DNA of 5,088 nucleotides from an uncultured Oscillospiraceae bacterium (lineage in GTDB: Bacteria; Bacillota; Clostridia; Oscillospirales; Ruminococcaceae). Made by a program: the position numbers and the translations under genes. A model generated the notes under the pieces. It searched no databases. It was not told the origin of the DNA and saw only the letters and a list, made by a program, of their open reading frames with translations. Below, piece after piece: positions 1 to 5,088 of the stretch (positions within the stretch are counted from its first letter, which is position 1; the number at the start of each line of letters is the position of its first letter). The stretch spans positions 1-5,088 of the forward strand of contig CATXYA010000174.1 of the NCBI GenBank assembly GCA_958403605.1, given 5' to 3'.

Positions 1-1572
1 CGGCTGATCCATATCGCGCTATTGATCGCAGTCAATTTGCTGCCGGTCCTGCTCTTGGGCGGAAATGAGATGCGCTCGGTAGAAAACACGCTGCGGACCC
101 ATATGGAGGACACCCAACGGCAGTTTGCGGGGGTGCTGGACAATTACCAGCACTCGTTCCGTCTGTTCGCGCGCATGCTGACGCGGGAGATCGAGACGAA
201 CCCGGACCCGGACGATATCTGGGATTACCTGAAAAGCGTGGACGCCCCGCTGCTGGAGATCGAGGGCGACACCTTCGACGGCCTGTACCTTTATTATCAG
301 GGGCGGTATTTGTACAGCTGGAACACGCCCTATTCTCAATACGAGGACACGGGCTACGTGGCCACGGAGCGCCCCTGGTACAAGGACGCGGCGGCGGGCA
401 AGGGCAAGATCGTTTTCACACCGCCCTACATGAGCTATGCCAACCACTATATCCTGACCACCCTTTCGCAGATGCAGCCGGACGGCGAGACGGTGTACGC
501 CTATGATATCAAAATGGGCGATATTCAAAAGCTGGTGACCACGGTTTCGCGTTATGACGGCGAGCAGCTGATGATCGTGGATGCGAAGGGCACCATTTTG
601 GGCAGCACCGATGAAAACTATCTGGGCGGAGACCTGTACGCCACGGCGCAGCAGGCCCAGGACAGCGTGGCCGCGGCCCAGGCGGAGCTGGACGCCCTCA
701 CCGCCGCCGACGGCGACGCCGTTGCCAAGGCCGGGGAAAAGGTACAATCCGCCGCGGCGTTCGCCTCGTTCCGGCAGGGATTCGACGCCGGGCTGTCCAA
801 GCTGCAGAGCGCGCCGGGCAAGGCGTCCTTCGTCAAAGTGGATGGCCACCAATATTGGGGTTATCTGCAGACAAGCGGCGAATACGGCTTTTTGGTCCTG
901 GTGCCCGTTTGGTCGATGCTGAAAGCGACGGCCCAGGTGTGGCTGGTGCCGCTGCTGCTGGTGGAGCTGCTGCTCATCTACGTGCTGGGGCGCGTGAGCA
1001 AGGAGGCCAGAAACCGGGAGCTGCGCGCCGCCTATGTGGAGCTGGGCCAGACGCAGCGGCGGCTGGAGATCGCCCTCAGCGCGGCGCAGAAGGCCGCGGC
1101 CATCGACGATTTGACCGGGATGATGAATTTTAAATCGTTTCGCAAAGAGGTCGACGAACAGCTGGCGGCCATGACACCGGAGGAGCACGGCCTGCTCATC
1201 ATGCTGGACGGCGACCATTTCAAGCGGGTCAACGATGATTACGGCCATGCGGTGGGCGACGAGGTGATCAAGCTGTCGGCGCAGATGATCGTCGGCCGTA
1301 TCCGCACGGTGGACTTTGCCTCCCGCCTGCACGGGGACGAATTTGCCATTTTCGTCACGGGCACCGCCGACCCGGAGGTGGGCCGGGGCATTGTGAACGA
1401 TATCAACCACACGCTGGCAAAAGAGGCCAAGCGCCGTAATATGCCCGCCATCACGTTGTCCGGCGGGGCGGTGGTGGCCTGCGGCGGAGACAATTATACC
1501 GCGCTTACCAAAGCGGCGGACGAGGCACTGTACCGCGCCAAGGAGAGCCACGACGGCGGGTACGCGTTTTAA
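1..1572 (+). CDS. Membrane diguanylate cyclase, dCache sensor plus GGDEF domain (5' partial)
   Basis: Probably makes cyclic di-GMP from two GTP at the inner face of the membrane in response to an extracellular ligand. The frame is open from base 1, so the N-terminus is cut by the window edge; a TTG at 22 is only a possible internal start. Residues below are numbered from that TTG. A hydrophobic stretch at the very start is the first membrane helix. Residues about 20-300 look like a dCache_1 sensor (RPWYKDA at 117-123, FTPPY at 132-136, a YDI at 161-163). A second membrane helix spans about 306-323, then a helical linker, then the GGDEF domain from DDLTG (362). Seen there: the metal/nucleotide segment DGDHFK...ND...GH (396-409), the signature as HGDEF (437-441), and a product-inhibition I-site RTVD (428-431) exactly five residues before it. 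An Ala/Gln-rich insert of about 55 residues (206-260) lies in the sensor. No EAL domain follows. Ligand unknown. Class is secure; activity is inferred. Confidence 0.93.
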   Translation, partial: RLIHIALLIAVNLLPVLLLGGNEMRSVENTLRTHMEDTQRQFAGVLDNYQHSFRLFARMLTREIETNPDPDDIWDYLKSVDAPLLEIEGDTFDGLYLYYQGRYLYSWNTPYSQYEDTGYVATERPWYKDAAAGKGKIVFTPPYMSYANHYILTTLSQMQPDGETVYAYDIKMGDIQKLVTTVSRYDGEQLMIVDAKGTILGSTDENYLGGDLYATAQQAQDSVAAAQAELDALTAADGDAVAKAGEKVQSAAAFASFRQGFDAGLSKLQSAPGKASFVKVDGHQYWGYLQTSGEYGFLVLVPVWSMLKATAQVWLVPLLLVELLLIYVLGRVSKEARNRELRAAYVELGQTQRRLEIALSAAQKAAAIDDLTGMMNFKSFRKEVDEQLAAMTPEEHGLLIMLDGDHFKRVNDDYGHAVGDEVIKLSAQMIVGRIRTVDFASRLHGDEFAIFVTGTADPEVGRGIVNDINHTLAKEAKRRNMPAITLSGGAVVACGGDNYTALTKAADEALYRAKESHDGGYAF

Positions 1573-1630
1573 AAACAACGCGGGGCAGAAAAAATTTCCT
1601 GCGGCTTGTATAAAAGGGCCGCATGGGAGG

Positions 1631-1661
1631 AATCCTAACAGCAAACACCTGTGAAAGGATT
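1631..1661 (+). promoter_or_regulatory. Hairpin enclosing the DUF378 gene ribosome binding site
   Basis: AATCCT (1631-1636) is the exact reverse complement of AGGATT (1656-1661). Inside it ACAG (1638-1641) pairs with CTGT (1649-1652), leaving a 7-base loop and a small internal loop. The 3' arm includes most of the likely Shine-Dalgarno AAAGGA (1654-1659), which sits 10 bases before the ATG at 1670. In mRNA the fold would hide the ribosome binding site, so it may set or regulate translation. The pairing is seen; the regulatory role is inference. Confidence 0.4.
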
Positions 1662-1669
1662 GTTGTAGG

Positions 1670-1879
1670 ATGAACGTATTTTATAAGATCTGTACGATTC
1701 TCATTATCGTCGGCGGCATCAACTGGGGCTTAGTGGGCCTGCTCAATTTCAACGCCGTGGGCTGGCTGCTGGGCGGCTCCGCCTCGCTGCTGTCCCGCGC
1801 GGTCTTCGTGCTGGTTGGTGTGGCGGCCATCTGCGCCATCCCCAGCTTGTTCTCCCAGGACCAGCAGCAGGGCAGCTGA
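1670..1879 (+). CDS. DUF378 family small membrane protein
   Basis: A 69-residue protein of the DUF378 family (similar to Bacillus YuzA), whose function is unknown. The family hallmark is visible: an N-terminal hydrophobic helix followed by INWGLVGLLNFNAVGWLLGG (residues about 18-37), then a Ser/Arg turn and a second hydrophobic helix (about 43-63, AVFVLVGVAAICAI). The short C-terminal tail is polar and Gln-rich. Two membrane helices are expected. The ATG at 1670 is preceded by AAAGGA (1654-1659) with a 10-base gap; the length is normal for the family. It lies 97 bases downstream of the diguanylate cyclase with no terminator between, so it may be cotranscribed with it, and it is followed 20 bases later by a strong terminator. 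I see no good promoter of its own. Family assignment is strong; role is unknown. Confidence 0.9.
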   Translation: MNVFYKICTILIIVGGINWGLVGLLNFNAVGWLLGGSASLLSRAVFVLVGVAAICAIPSLFSQDQQQGS

Positions 1880-1898
1880 CCGGCGCGAAAGGTTAAAA

Positions 1899-1940
1899 AA
1901 CGGGGCGTCTTCTTATTTAGAAGACGCCCCGTTCTTTTTT
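1899..1940 (+). terminator. Strong rho-independent terminator after the DUF378 gene
   Basis: A perfect inverted repeat with arms at 1899-1912 and 1920-1933 (core CGGGGCGTCTTC / GAAGACGCCCCG), a 7-base loop (1913-1919) and a T-run at 1935-1940. An A-run at 1895-1900 precedes the stem, so the element could also stop transcription arriving on the - strand, although no - strand gene is visible nearby. It separates the upstream unit from the tsaE operon. Confidence 0.95.
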
Positions 1941-1944
1941 AGGG

Positions 1945-1974
1945 TTTACAGAAGGGGATATTTTGATATATAAT
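1945..1974 (+). promoter_or_regulatory. Sigma-A (sigma-70) type promoter for the tsaE-tsaB-rpiB-upp operon
   Basis: A -35 box TTTACA (1945-1950, one mismatch from TTGACA) and a perfect -10 box TATAAT (1969-1974) are separated by 18 bases in an AT-rich gap just after the terminator. Transcription would begin near 1981, giving an untranslated leader of about 70 bases. This is the only convincing promoter in the window. Confidence 0.82.
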
Positions 1975-2034
1975 GACTTGAGAATCAATGGCTTTTGTTC
2001 AACTGCCCATTCTGTCATCAAGCGAATAGAGTTT

Positions 2035-2041
2035 GAAGGAG
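2035..2041 (+). promoter_or_regulatory. Ribosome binding site fixing the tsaE start
   Basis: GAAGGAG lies 8 bases before ATG 2050. It supports this start over the in-frame TTG at 1963, which would lie upstream of the predicted transcription start. Confidence 0.85.
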
Positions 2042-2049
2042 CGGCCCGC

Positions 2050-2475
2050 ATGGCGGTATTCACCACAAACAGCAAAGAGGAGACCGTGGCGCTTGGCGCG
2101 CGGCTGGCTGCGGTGCTGGCGCCGGGCAGCCTGGTGCTGTTCACCGGCGGCCTGGGTGCGGGCAAAACGGCCTTTTGCGAGGGCTTGGCCCAGGGGCTGG
2201 GCTGTACGGACCCCGTTTCCAGCCCCACCTTCGCCATCGTCAATTATTACCGCGGCCCGCGGCCTCTGGCCCACTTCGACCTTTACCGCATTTCCACCCG
2301 GGAAGATTTGGAGGTCAGCGGTTTTTACGATTACTTAGACGAGGGCGCCGTGGTGGCGGCGGAGTGGAGCGAAAATGTGGCCGCCCTGCTGGCGGACGAG
2401 CCCGCCGTGCGCGTGGACATCGCCCCGCTGGCGGGCGATATGCGCCGCATCACCATTGAGGGGGCGGCGCTGTGA
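2050..2475 (+). CDS. tsaE: tRNA threonylcarbamoyladenosine biosynthesis ATPase TsaE
   Basis: TsaE is the P-loop ATPase that works with TsaB and TsaD to move the threonylcarbamoyl group from threonylcarbamoyl-AMP to A37 of ANN-decoding tRNAs (t6A), in the cytoplasm. The 141-residue product has the family motifs in order: Walker A GGLGAGKT (33-40), SPTFAIVNYY (58-67), HFDLYRI (75-81) and the EW motif (105-106). The usual GDLGAGKT has Gly for Asp at residue 34. The frame is open upstream to a TTG at 1963, but ATG 2050 is chosen: GAAGGAG (2035-2041) lies 8 bases before it, the promoter -10 box overlaps the extra codons, and the length then fits the family (about 150). First gene of the operon; its TGA overlaps the GTG start of tsaB, implying coupled translation. 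Confidence 0.96.
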   Translation: MAVFTTNSKEETVALGARLAAVLAPGSLVLFTGGLGAGKTAFCEGLAQGLGCTDPVSSPTFAIVNYYRGPRPLAHFDLYRISTREDLEVSGFYDYLDEGAVVAAEWSENVAALLADEPAVRVDIAPLAGDMRRITIEGAAL

Positions 2476-3170
2476 CGGTTTTGGGCGTGGATTCCGCGGG
2501 CAAAAACGCGGGGGTGGCGGTCCTGCGGGACGGCGCCTTGGTGTACGAGGCCACGCTGTGCGCCGGGCTCACCCACAGTGAAACGCTGCTGGCGCTGTGT
2601 GACGCGGCATTCAAGGCGGCAGGCCTTGGCCCCAAGGACGTCGACCTGTACGCGGTGAACGCCGGGCCGGGCAGTTTTACGGGCCTGCGCATCGGCCTTT
2701 CCTGTGTGAAGGGCCTGGCCTTTGCGCAGGACACGCCCTGCAAAGGCGTGTCCACGCTGACGGCGCTGGCCCACAGCATGCCCCTGGAGGGCACGGTGCT
2801 GTGTGCGCTGGACGCGCGGCGCGGGGAAGTGTACCACGCGCTGTTCCGCGTGGAAAAGGGCCGGGTGGCCCGCCTCTCCCCGGACGAGAGCGGCAGGGCC
2901 GCGCACCTGGACCGCCTGCTGGCCGGGCAGGAGGGGCCCATCCACCTGCTGGGCGACGGGGCGGCGCTGGTGCAGGCGGCATTGGGAGAGCGGTTCCCGC
3001 TCTCGTTGACGGCGGAAAGATTCCGGCTGGGGCGCGCGGCGGGCGTTTGCGCCGCGGCGCTGGCAGAGGGGGACGCGGTGCCCCCCGCCCGGCTGGTTCC
3101 GGAATATCACCGGCTGTCGCAGGCACAGCGTGAGCGGGCGGCGCGGCTGGCACAACAGGGAAAGGACTGA
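2472..3170 (+). CDS. tsaB: tRNA threonylcarbamoyladenosine biosynthesis protein TsaB
   Basis: TsaB is the non-catalytic ASKHA-fold partner of TsaD; with TsaE it forms the complex that completes t6A37 in tRNA. The 232-residue product has the N-terminal strand motif LGVDSAGKNAGVAVL (4-18), the signature AGPGSFTGLRIG (64-75), LDARRGEVY (113-121) and the C-terminal PEYHRLSQAQRER (210-222), all typical of the family; length is normal. The start is GTG at 2472, overlapping the tsaE stop by four bases (GTGA), with a GAGGGGG ribosome binding site (2458-2464) inside tsaE, which points to translational coupling and balanced output. The next gene is rpiB, 5 bases downstream, not rimI or tsaD as in many other Clostridia. 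The DTS common near the N-terminus of the family reads DSA here. Confidence 0.96.
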   Translation: MTVLGVDSAGKNAGVAVLRDGALVYEATLCAGLTHSETLLALCDAAFKAAGLGPKDVDLYAVNAGPGSFTGLRIGLSCVKGLAFAQDTPCKGVSTLTALAHSMPLEGTVLCALDARRGEVYHALFRVEKGRVARLSPDESGRAAHLDRLLAGQEGPIHLLGDGAALVQAALGERFPLSLTAERFRLGRAAGVCAAALAEGDAVPPARLVPEYHRLSQAQRERAARLAQQGKD

Positions 3171-3175
3171 CGATC

Positions 3176-3625
3176 ATGACGAAAAAGACGGTCGCGCTGG
3201 GCGCGGATCACGGCGGCTACACCTTGAAGGAAGCGGTGAAGCAGCACCTAGAGGAAGCGGGGTACCTGTGCAAGGATTTCGGCATCGACGGCGAGACGGC
3301 GGTGGATTACCCCGACATGGCCGTGGGCCCCTGTGAGGCGGTGCTGGCGGGCGAAGCCGACCTGGCGCTGCTGTTCTGCGGCACGGGCGTGGGCATCAGC
3401 ATGGCGGCCAACAAGATCAGGGGCATCCGCGCCTGCTGCTGTTCCGATGTGTTCAGCGCCAAATATACCCGCATCCACAATGACGCCAATGCGCTGTGCA
3501 TGGGCGGGCGCGTGGTGGGCCCGGGCCTGGGCTGTGAGCTGGCGGACGTCTTCCTGACCGCGGAATTCGAGGGCGGACGCCACCAGGAGCGCATCGACAA
3601 GATCATGGCGCTGGAAGACCGCTGA
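3176..3625 (+). CDS. rpiB: Ribose-5-phosphate isomerase B
   Basis: Interconverts ribulose 5-phosphate and ribose 5-phosphate in the non-oxidative pentose phosphate pathway, in the cytoplasm. The 149-residue length is standard for the RpiB/LacA/LacB family. Visible residues match the E. coli RpiB active site with a constant offset of three: Asp11-His12 in GADHGG, Cys68 and Thr70 in [17 protein letters not shown], His101 in [15 protein letters not shown], and phosphate-binding Arg135 and Arg139 in [13 protein letters not shown]. The CGTG cysteine favours RpiB over the Lac isomerases. The ATG at 3176 follows AAAGGA (3161-3166) by 9 bases; the gap to tsaB is 5 bases, so it is cotranscribed. Three consecutive cysteines (87-89) are unusual but outside the listed active-site residues. 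Its product feeds ribose 5-phosphate into PRPP, the cosubstrate of the next gene. Confidence 0.96.
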   Translation: MTKKTVALGADHGGYTLKEAVKQHLEEAGYLCKDFGIDGETAVDYPDMAVGPCEAVLAGEADLALLFCGTGVGISMAANKIRGIRACCCSDVFSAKYTRIHNDANALCMGGRVVGPGLGCELADVFLTAEFEGGRHQERIDKIMALEDR

Positions 3626-3645
3626 AAGAAGTATTGAAACAATAT

Positions 3646-3653
3646 AAAAGGAG
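3646..3653 (+). promoter_or_regulatory. Ribosome binding site of upp with two candidate starts
   Basis: AAAAGGAG lies 4 bases before ATG 3658 and 10 bases before ATG 3664, both in frame. The second gives a protein the same length as Bacillus subtilis Upp (209 residues). The in-frame TTG at 3634 lies upstream of this site and is unlikely to be the start. Confidence 0.75.
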
Positions 3654-3663
3654 TACGATGACA

Positions 3664-4293
3664 ATGAGCAAAGCTATGGTTGTGGAACATCCTCTGATCC
3701 AGCATAAGGTGAGCCTGCTGCGCAGCAAGAACACCGGTACGAAAGAGTTCAAGGAGCTGGTGAGCGAGCTGGCGATGCTGCTGTGCTACGAAGCCACGCG
3801 CGACCTGCCCACCGAGGAGGTGGAGGTAGAGACCCCCATCGCCATCGCCAAGACCCGCATGCTGGCGGGGCGCAAGCTGGCGCTGGTGCCCATTCTGCGC
3901 GCTGGCCTGGGCATGGTGGACGGCATGCTGGCGCTGGTGCCCGCGGCGAAGGTGGGCCACATCGGCCTGTACCGCAACGAGGAGACGCTGGAGCCGGTGG
4001 AGTATTACTGCAAGCTGCCTGCGGATATCGCCGAACGCGAGGTCATTGTGCTGGACCCGATGCTGGCCACCGGCGGCAGCGCGTGTGACGCCATCACCCA
4101 GCTGAAAAAGCGCGGCGTGAAAAACATCAAGTTCATCGGCATCATCGCCGCGCCCGAAGGCTTCGACCGCCTGCAGAAGACCCATCCCGACGTGGACGTC
4201 TACGTGGCCTCCATGGACGAGAAGCTCAACGAGAACGGCTACATCATCCCCGGCCTCGGCGACGCGGGCGACCGCATTTTCGGTACGAAATAA
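3664..4293 (+). CDS. upp: Uracil phosphoribosyltransferase
   Basis: Converts uracil and PRPP to UMP and pyrophosphate in pyrimidine salvage; cytoplasmic. From ATG 3664 the product is 209 residues and aligns by eye along its whole length with Bacillus subtilis Upp, beginning [15 protein letters not shown]. Landmarks: [14 protein letters not shown] near the N-terminus, [13 protein letters not shown], the PRPP-binding loop [11 protein letters not shown] (130-140), [20 protein letters not shown] with the uracil-binding C-terminal segment (193-204), and the terminal FGTK. ATG 3658 (two residues longer) is the alternative start. It follows rpiB by a gap of about 38 bases without terminator or convincing promoter, so it is probably the last well-supported gene of the tsaE operon. 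I see no PyrR-type attenuator before it. No missing residues were noticed. Confidence 0.97.
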   Translation: MSKAMVVEHPLIQHKVSLLRSKNTGTKEFKELVSELAMLLCYEATRDLPTEEVEVETPIAIAKTRMLAGRKLALVPILRAGLGMVDGMLALVPAAKVGHIGLYRNEETLEPVEYYCKLPADIAEREVIVLDPMLATGGSACDAITQLKKRGVKNIKFIGIIAAPEGFDRLQKTHPDVDVYVASMDEKLNENGYIIPGLGDAGDRIFGTK

Positions 4294-4295
4294 AG

Positions 4296-4313
4296 AACCG
4301 GACCCGTTCGGTT
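4296..4313 (+). other. Small hairpin after upp without a U-run
   Basis: AACCGGA (4296-4302) pairs with TTCGGTT (4307-4313) around a CCCG loop, with one G-U pair. It begins three bases after the upp stop. It is followed by TGAGTGG rather than a T-run, so it is not a normal intrinsic terminator; it could be an mRNA processing or stability element, a weak attenuator, or chance. Confidence 0.35.
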
Positions 4314-4329
4314 TGAGTGGAGTGGACCC

Positions 4330-5088
4330 ATGGCTAAGAAAGAACTGATCCGGAAAGTATTGGCGACGGCCGTGACGGTGCTGACGCTGAGCTGCGGCCT
4401 GGGGCTTTGTATTTGGCTGCTGTTCAGCTCCAGCATGTTCGGCGCGGCTTTGCGCTGGACGATGCTGCTGTGCTCCGTAGTGCTGGCGGGCGCCATCATC
4501 GGCCTGCTGGTGAGCAAGGTGCAGGAGATCCGCGCTTTGGCGGAGATCGTCCGGCTGGACGCGCAGCTTCCGGCACAGCCGCCCGCCCCCGCAGCCGAGG
4601 CCCCGGCGCCGTCGGAAACGGCGGACCCGCAGCCGCAGCCCCCGGCCACGGAGCCTGAGGACGGCGAGCCGCCCGCAGACCCGGTGAACGCGGTGCCGCT
4701 GAGCGTGGTGCCCGGCAGCCCGGCCCCGCAGCCCCAGACGGAGCACCGCCCGTGGAAGCCCATCAATTTTTCAGCGGTGGACCGGGAGGCCAAGGCGAAG
4801 CTGGCCCAGCGCCAGCAGGAGCTGGAGGCGGCCGAGGCCGCCGAGGCAGCACGGGTGAAAGCGGAAGCAGACGCCCAGCGGGAGCAAGCCGCGCGCCAGG
4901 CGCGGGAAGAGGCGGAGCGGCTGCGGCTGGCCGAGGAGGCCCGCCTGCAGGCGCAGCGCAATGCCGAAGCCGCCGCCGCGCGCCAGGCCCAGGAGGCACA
5001 GGCCCGGCAGGCCGCCCAAAAAGCGGCGCTGCTGGAACAGGCCAAGCGCATCGAAGAGGCGCGCCGGGCCGAGCAGCTGCGTCTGGCG
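4330..5088 (+). CDS. Two-helix membrane protein with Pro-rich linker and long coiled coil (3' partial)
   Basis: I do not recognise this gene. The frame is open from ATG 4330 to the window end (253 codons, no stop), so the C-terminus is missing. Layout: a basic N-terminus (MAKKELIRK), a hydrophobic helix at about 10-32, a second at about 43-61, then SKVQEIR, a Pro/Ala/Glu-rich linker (about 81-141), a short WKPINF segment (142-147), and from about 150 to the end a charged, Ala/Glu/Gln/Arg-rich stretch with almost no Gly or Pro, typical of a long helix or coiled coil. By the positive-inside rule both the N-terminus and the coiled coil would be cytoplasmic. GGAG (4319-4322) lies 7 bases before the ATG. 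It is 36 bases after upp and could be read through from that operon. The layout recalls membrane-anchored scaffold or TolA-like stalk proteins, but this is architecture only. Reality of the gene is well supported by position, ribosome site and helices; function is unknown. Confidence 0.8.
   Translation, partial: MAKKELIRKVLATAVTVLTLSCGLGLCIWLLFSSSMFGAALRWTMLLCSVVLAGAIIGLLVSKVQEIRALAEIVRLDAQLPAQPPAPAAEAPAPSETADPQPQPPATEPEDGEPPADPVNAVPLSVVPGSPAPQPQTEHRPWKPINFSAVDREAKAKLAQRQQELEAAEAAEAARVKAEADAQREQAARQAREEAERLRLAEEARLQAQRNAEAAAARQAQEAQARQAAQKAALLEQAKRIEEARRAEQLRLA

Noticed and set aside
1585..1602. GCAG...CTGC pairing after the diguanylate cyclase stop as a terminator
   Set aside because: Only four clean G/C-type base pairs and no T-run after the stem; not a believable terminator.
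1609..1614. TATAAA as a -10 box for the DUF378 gene
   Set aside because: No acceptable -35 box lies 16-18 bases upstream and there is no extended -10 TG; it is too weak to list as a promoter.
19..1644. A 541-codon open frame on the - strand opposite the diguanylate cyclase
   Set aside because: It mirrors the strongly G/C-ending codons of the real gene, its product is Arg/His/Gln-rich with no recognisable domain, and the + strand frame has full dCache and GGDEF motifs.
2331..3155. A 274-codon open frame on the - strand opposite tsaB
   Set aside because: tsaB is certain on the + strand; the antisense product has no recognisable motif and typical shadow composition.
3643..3648. TATAAA before upp as a separate promoter
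   Set aside because: It overlaps the ribosome binding site, so a transcript from it would lack that site, and there is no -35 box at the right distance.
3307..4746. A 479-codon open frame on the - strand across rpiB, upp and the next gene
   Set aside because: It spans three + strand genes, two of them certain, and its product is low-complexity (His/Gln/Arg-rich) without domain motifs; it is a GC-bias shadow.
4780..5088. The Ala/Glu/Gln-rich stretch as a tandem DNA repeat
   Set aside because: The codons vary and no fixed repeat unit is visible; it is low-complexity protein sequence in a helix, not a DNA repeat array.

Overview
The window reads as a chromosomal housekeeping stretch from a GC-rich Clostridia-type Firmicute, most plausibly the gut Oscillospiraceae/Ruminococcaceae. 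This is inferred from protein resemblance, AAAGGAG-type ribosome binding sites, AT-rich intergenic signals and strongly G/C-ending codons; no single marker proves the genus. All seven genes lie on the + strand. The first and last run off the window edges. There is no tRNA, rRNA, CRISPR array, transposon or phage gene.

Region 1 (1-1940): the 3' part of a membrane diguanylate cyclase with an extracytoplasmic dCache sensor and a C-terminal GGDEF domain (1-1572). A 97-base gap follows, holding a hairpin that overlaps the next ribosome binding site. Then comes a 69-residue DUF378 membrane protein (1670-1879) and a strong rho-independent terminator (1899-1940) that closes the unit.

Region 2 (1945-4293): a near-consensus promoter (TTTACA, 18-base spacer, TATAAT) starts a compact operon tsaE-tsaB-rpiB-upp. 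TsaE and TsaB are two parts of the TsaB-TsaD-TsaE machinery that makes N6-threonylcarbamoyladenosine (t6A) in ANN-decoding tRNAs. Their reading frames overlap by four bases. RpiB (ribose-5-phosphate isomerase B) and Upp (uracil phosphoribosyltransferase) join the pentose phosphate pathway and PRPP use to pyrimidine salvage. tsaD and rimI, often next to tsaE-tsaB, are not here. In Bacillus subtilis rpiB and upp instead lie downstream of the t6A gene tsaC (ywlC), so a t6A to rpiB to upp association recurs with different t6A genes.

Region 3 (4294-5088): a short gap with a small hairpin lacking a U-run, then the start of an unrecognised protein (4330 onward, open at the window end). It has two N-terminal membrane helices, a proline-rich linker and a long Ala/Glu/Gln/Arg-rich helix that is probably coiled coil.

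I do not see a clearly novel biological system. The items most worth a second look are the coiled-coil membrane protein, the hairpin over the DUF378 ribosome binding site, and the t6A/rpiB/upp gene order.
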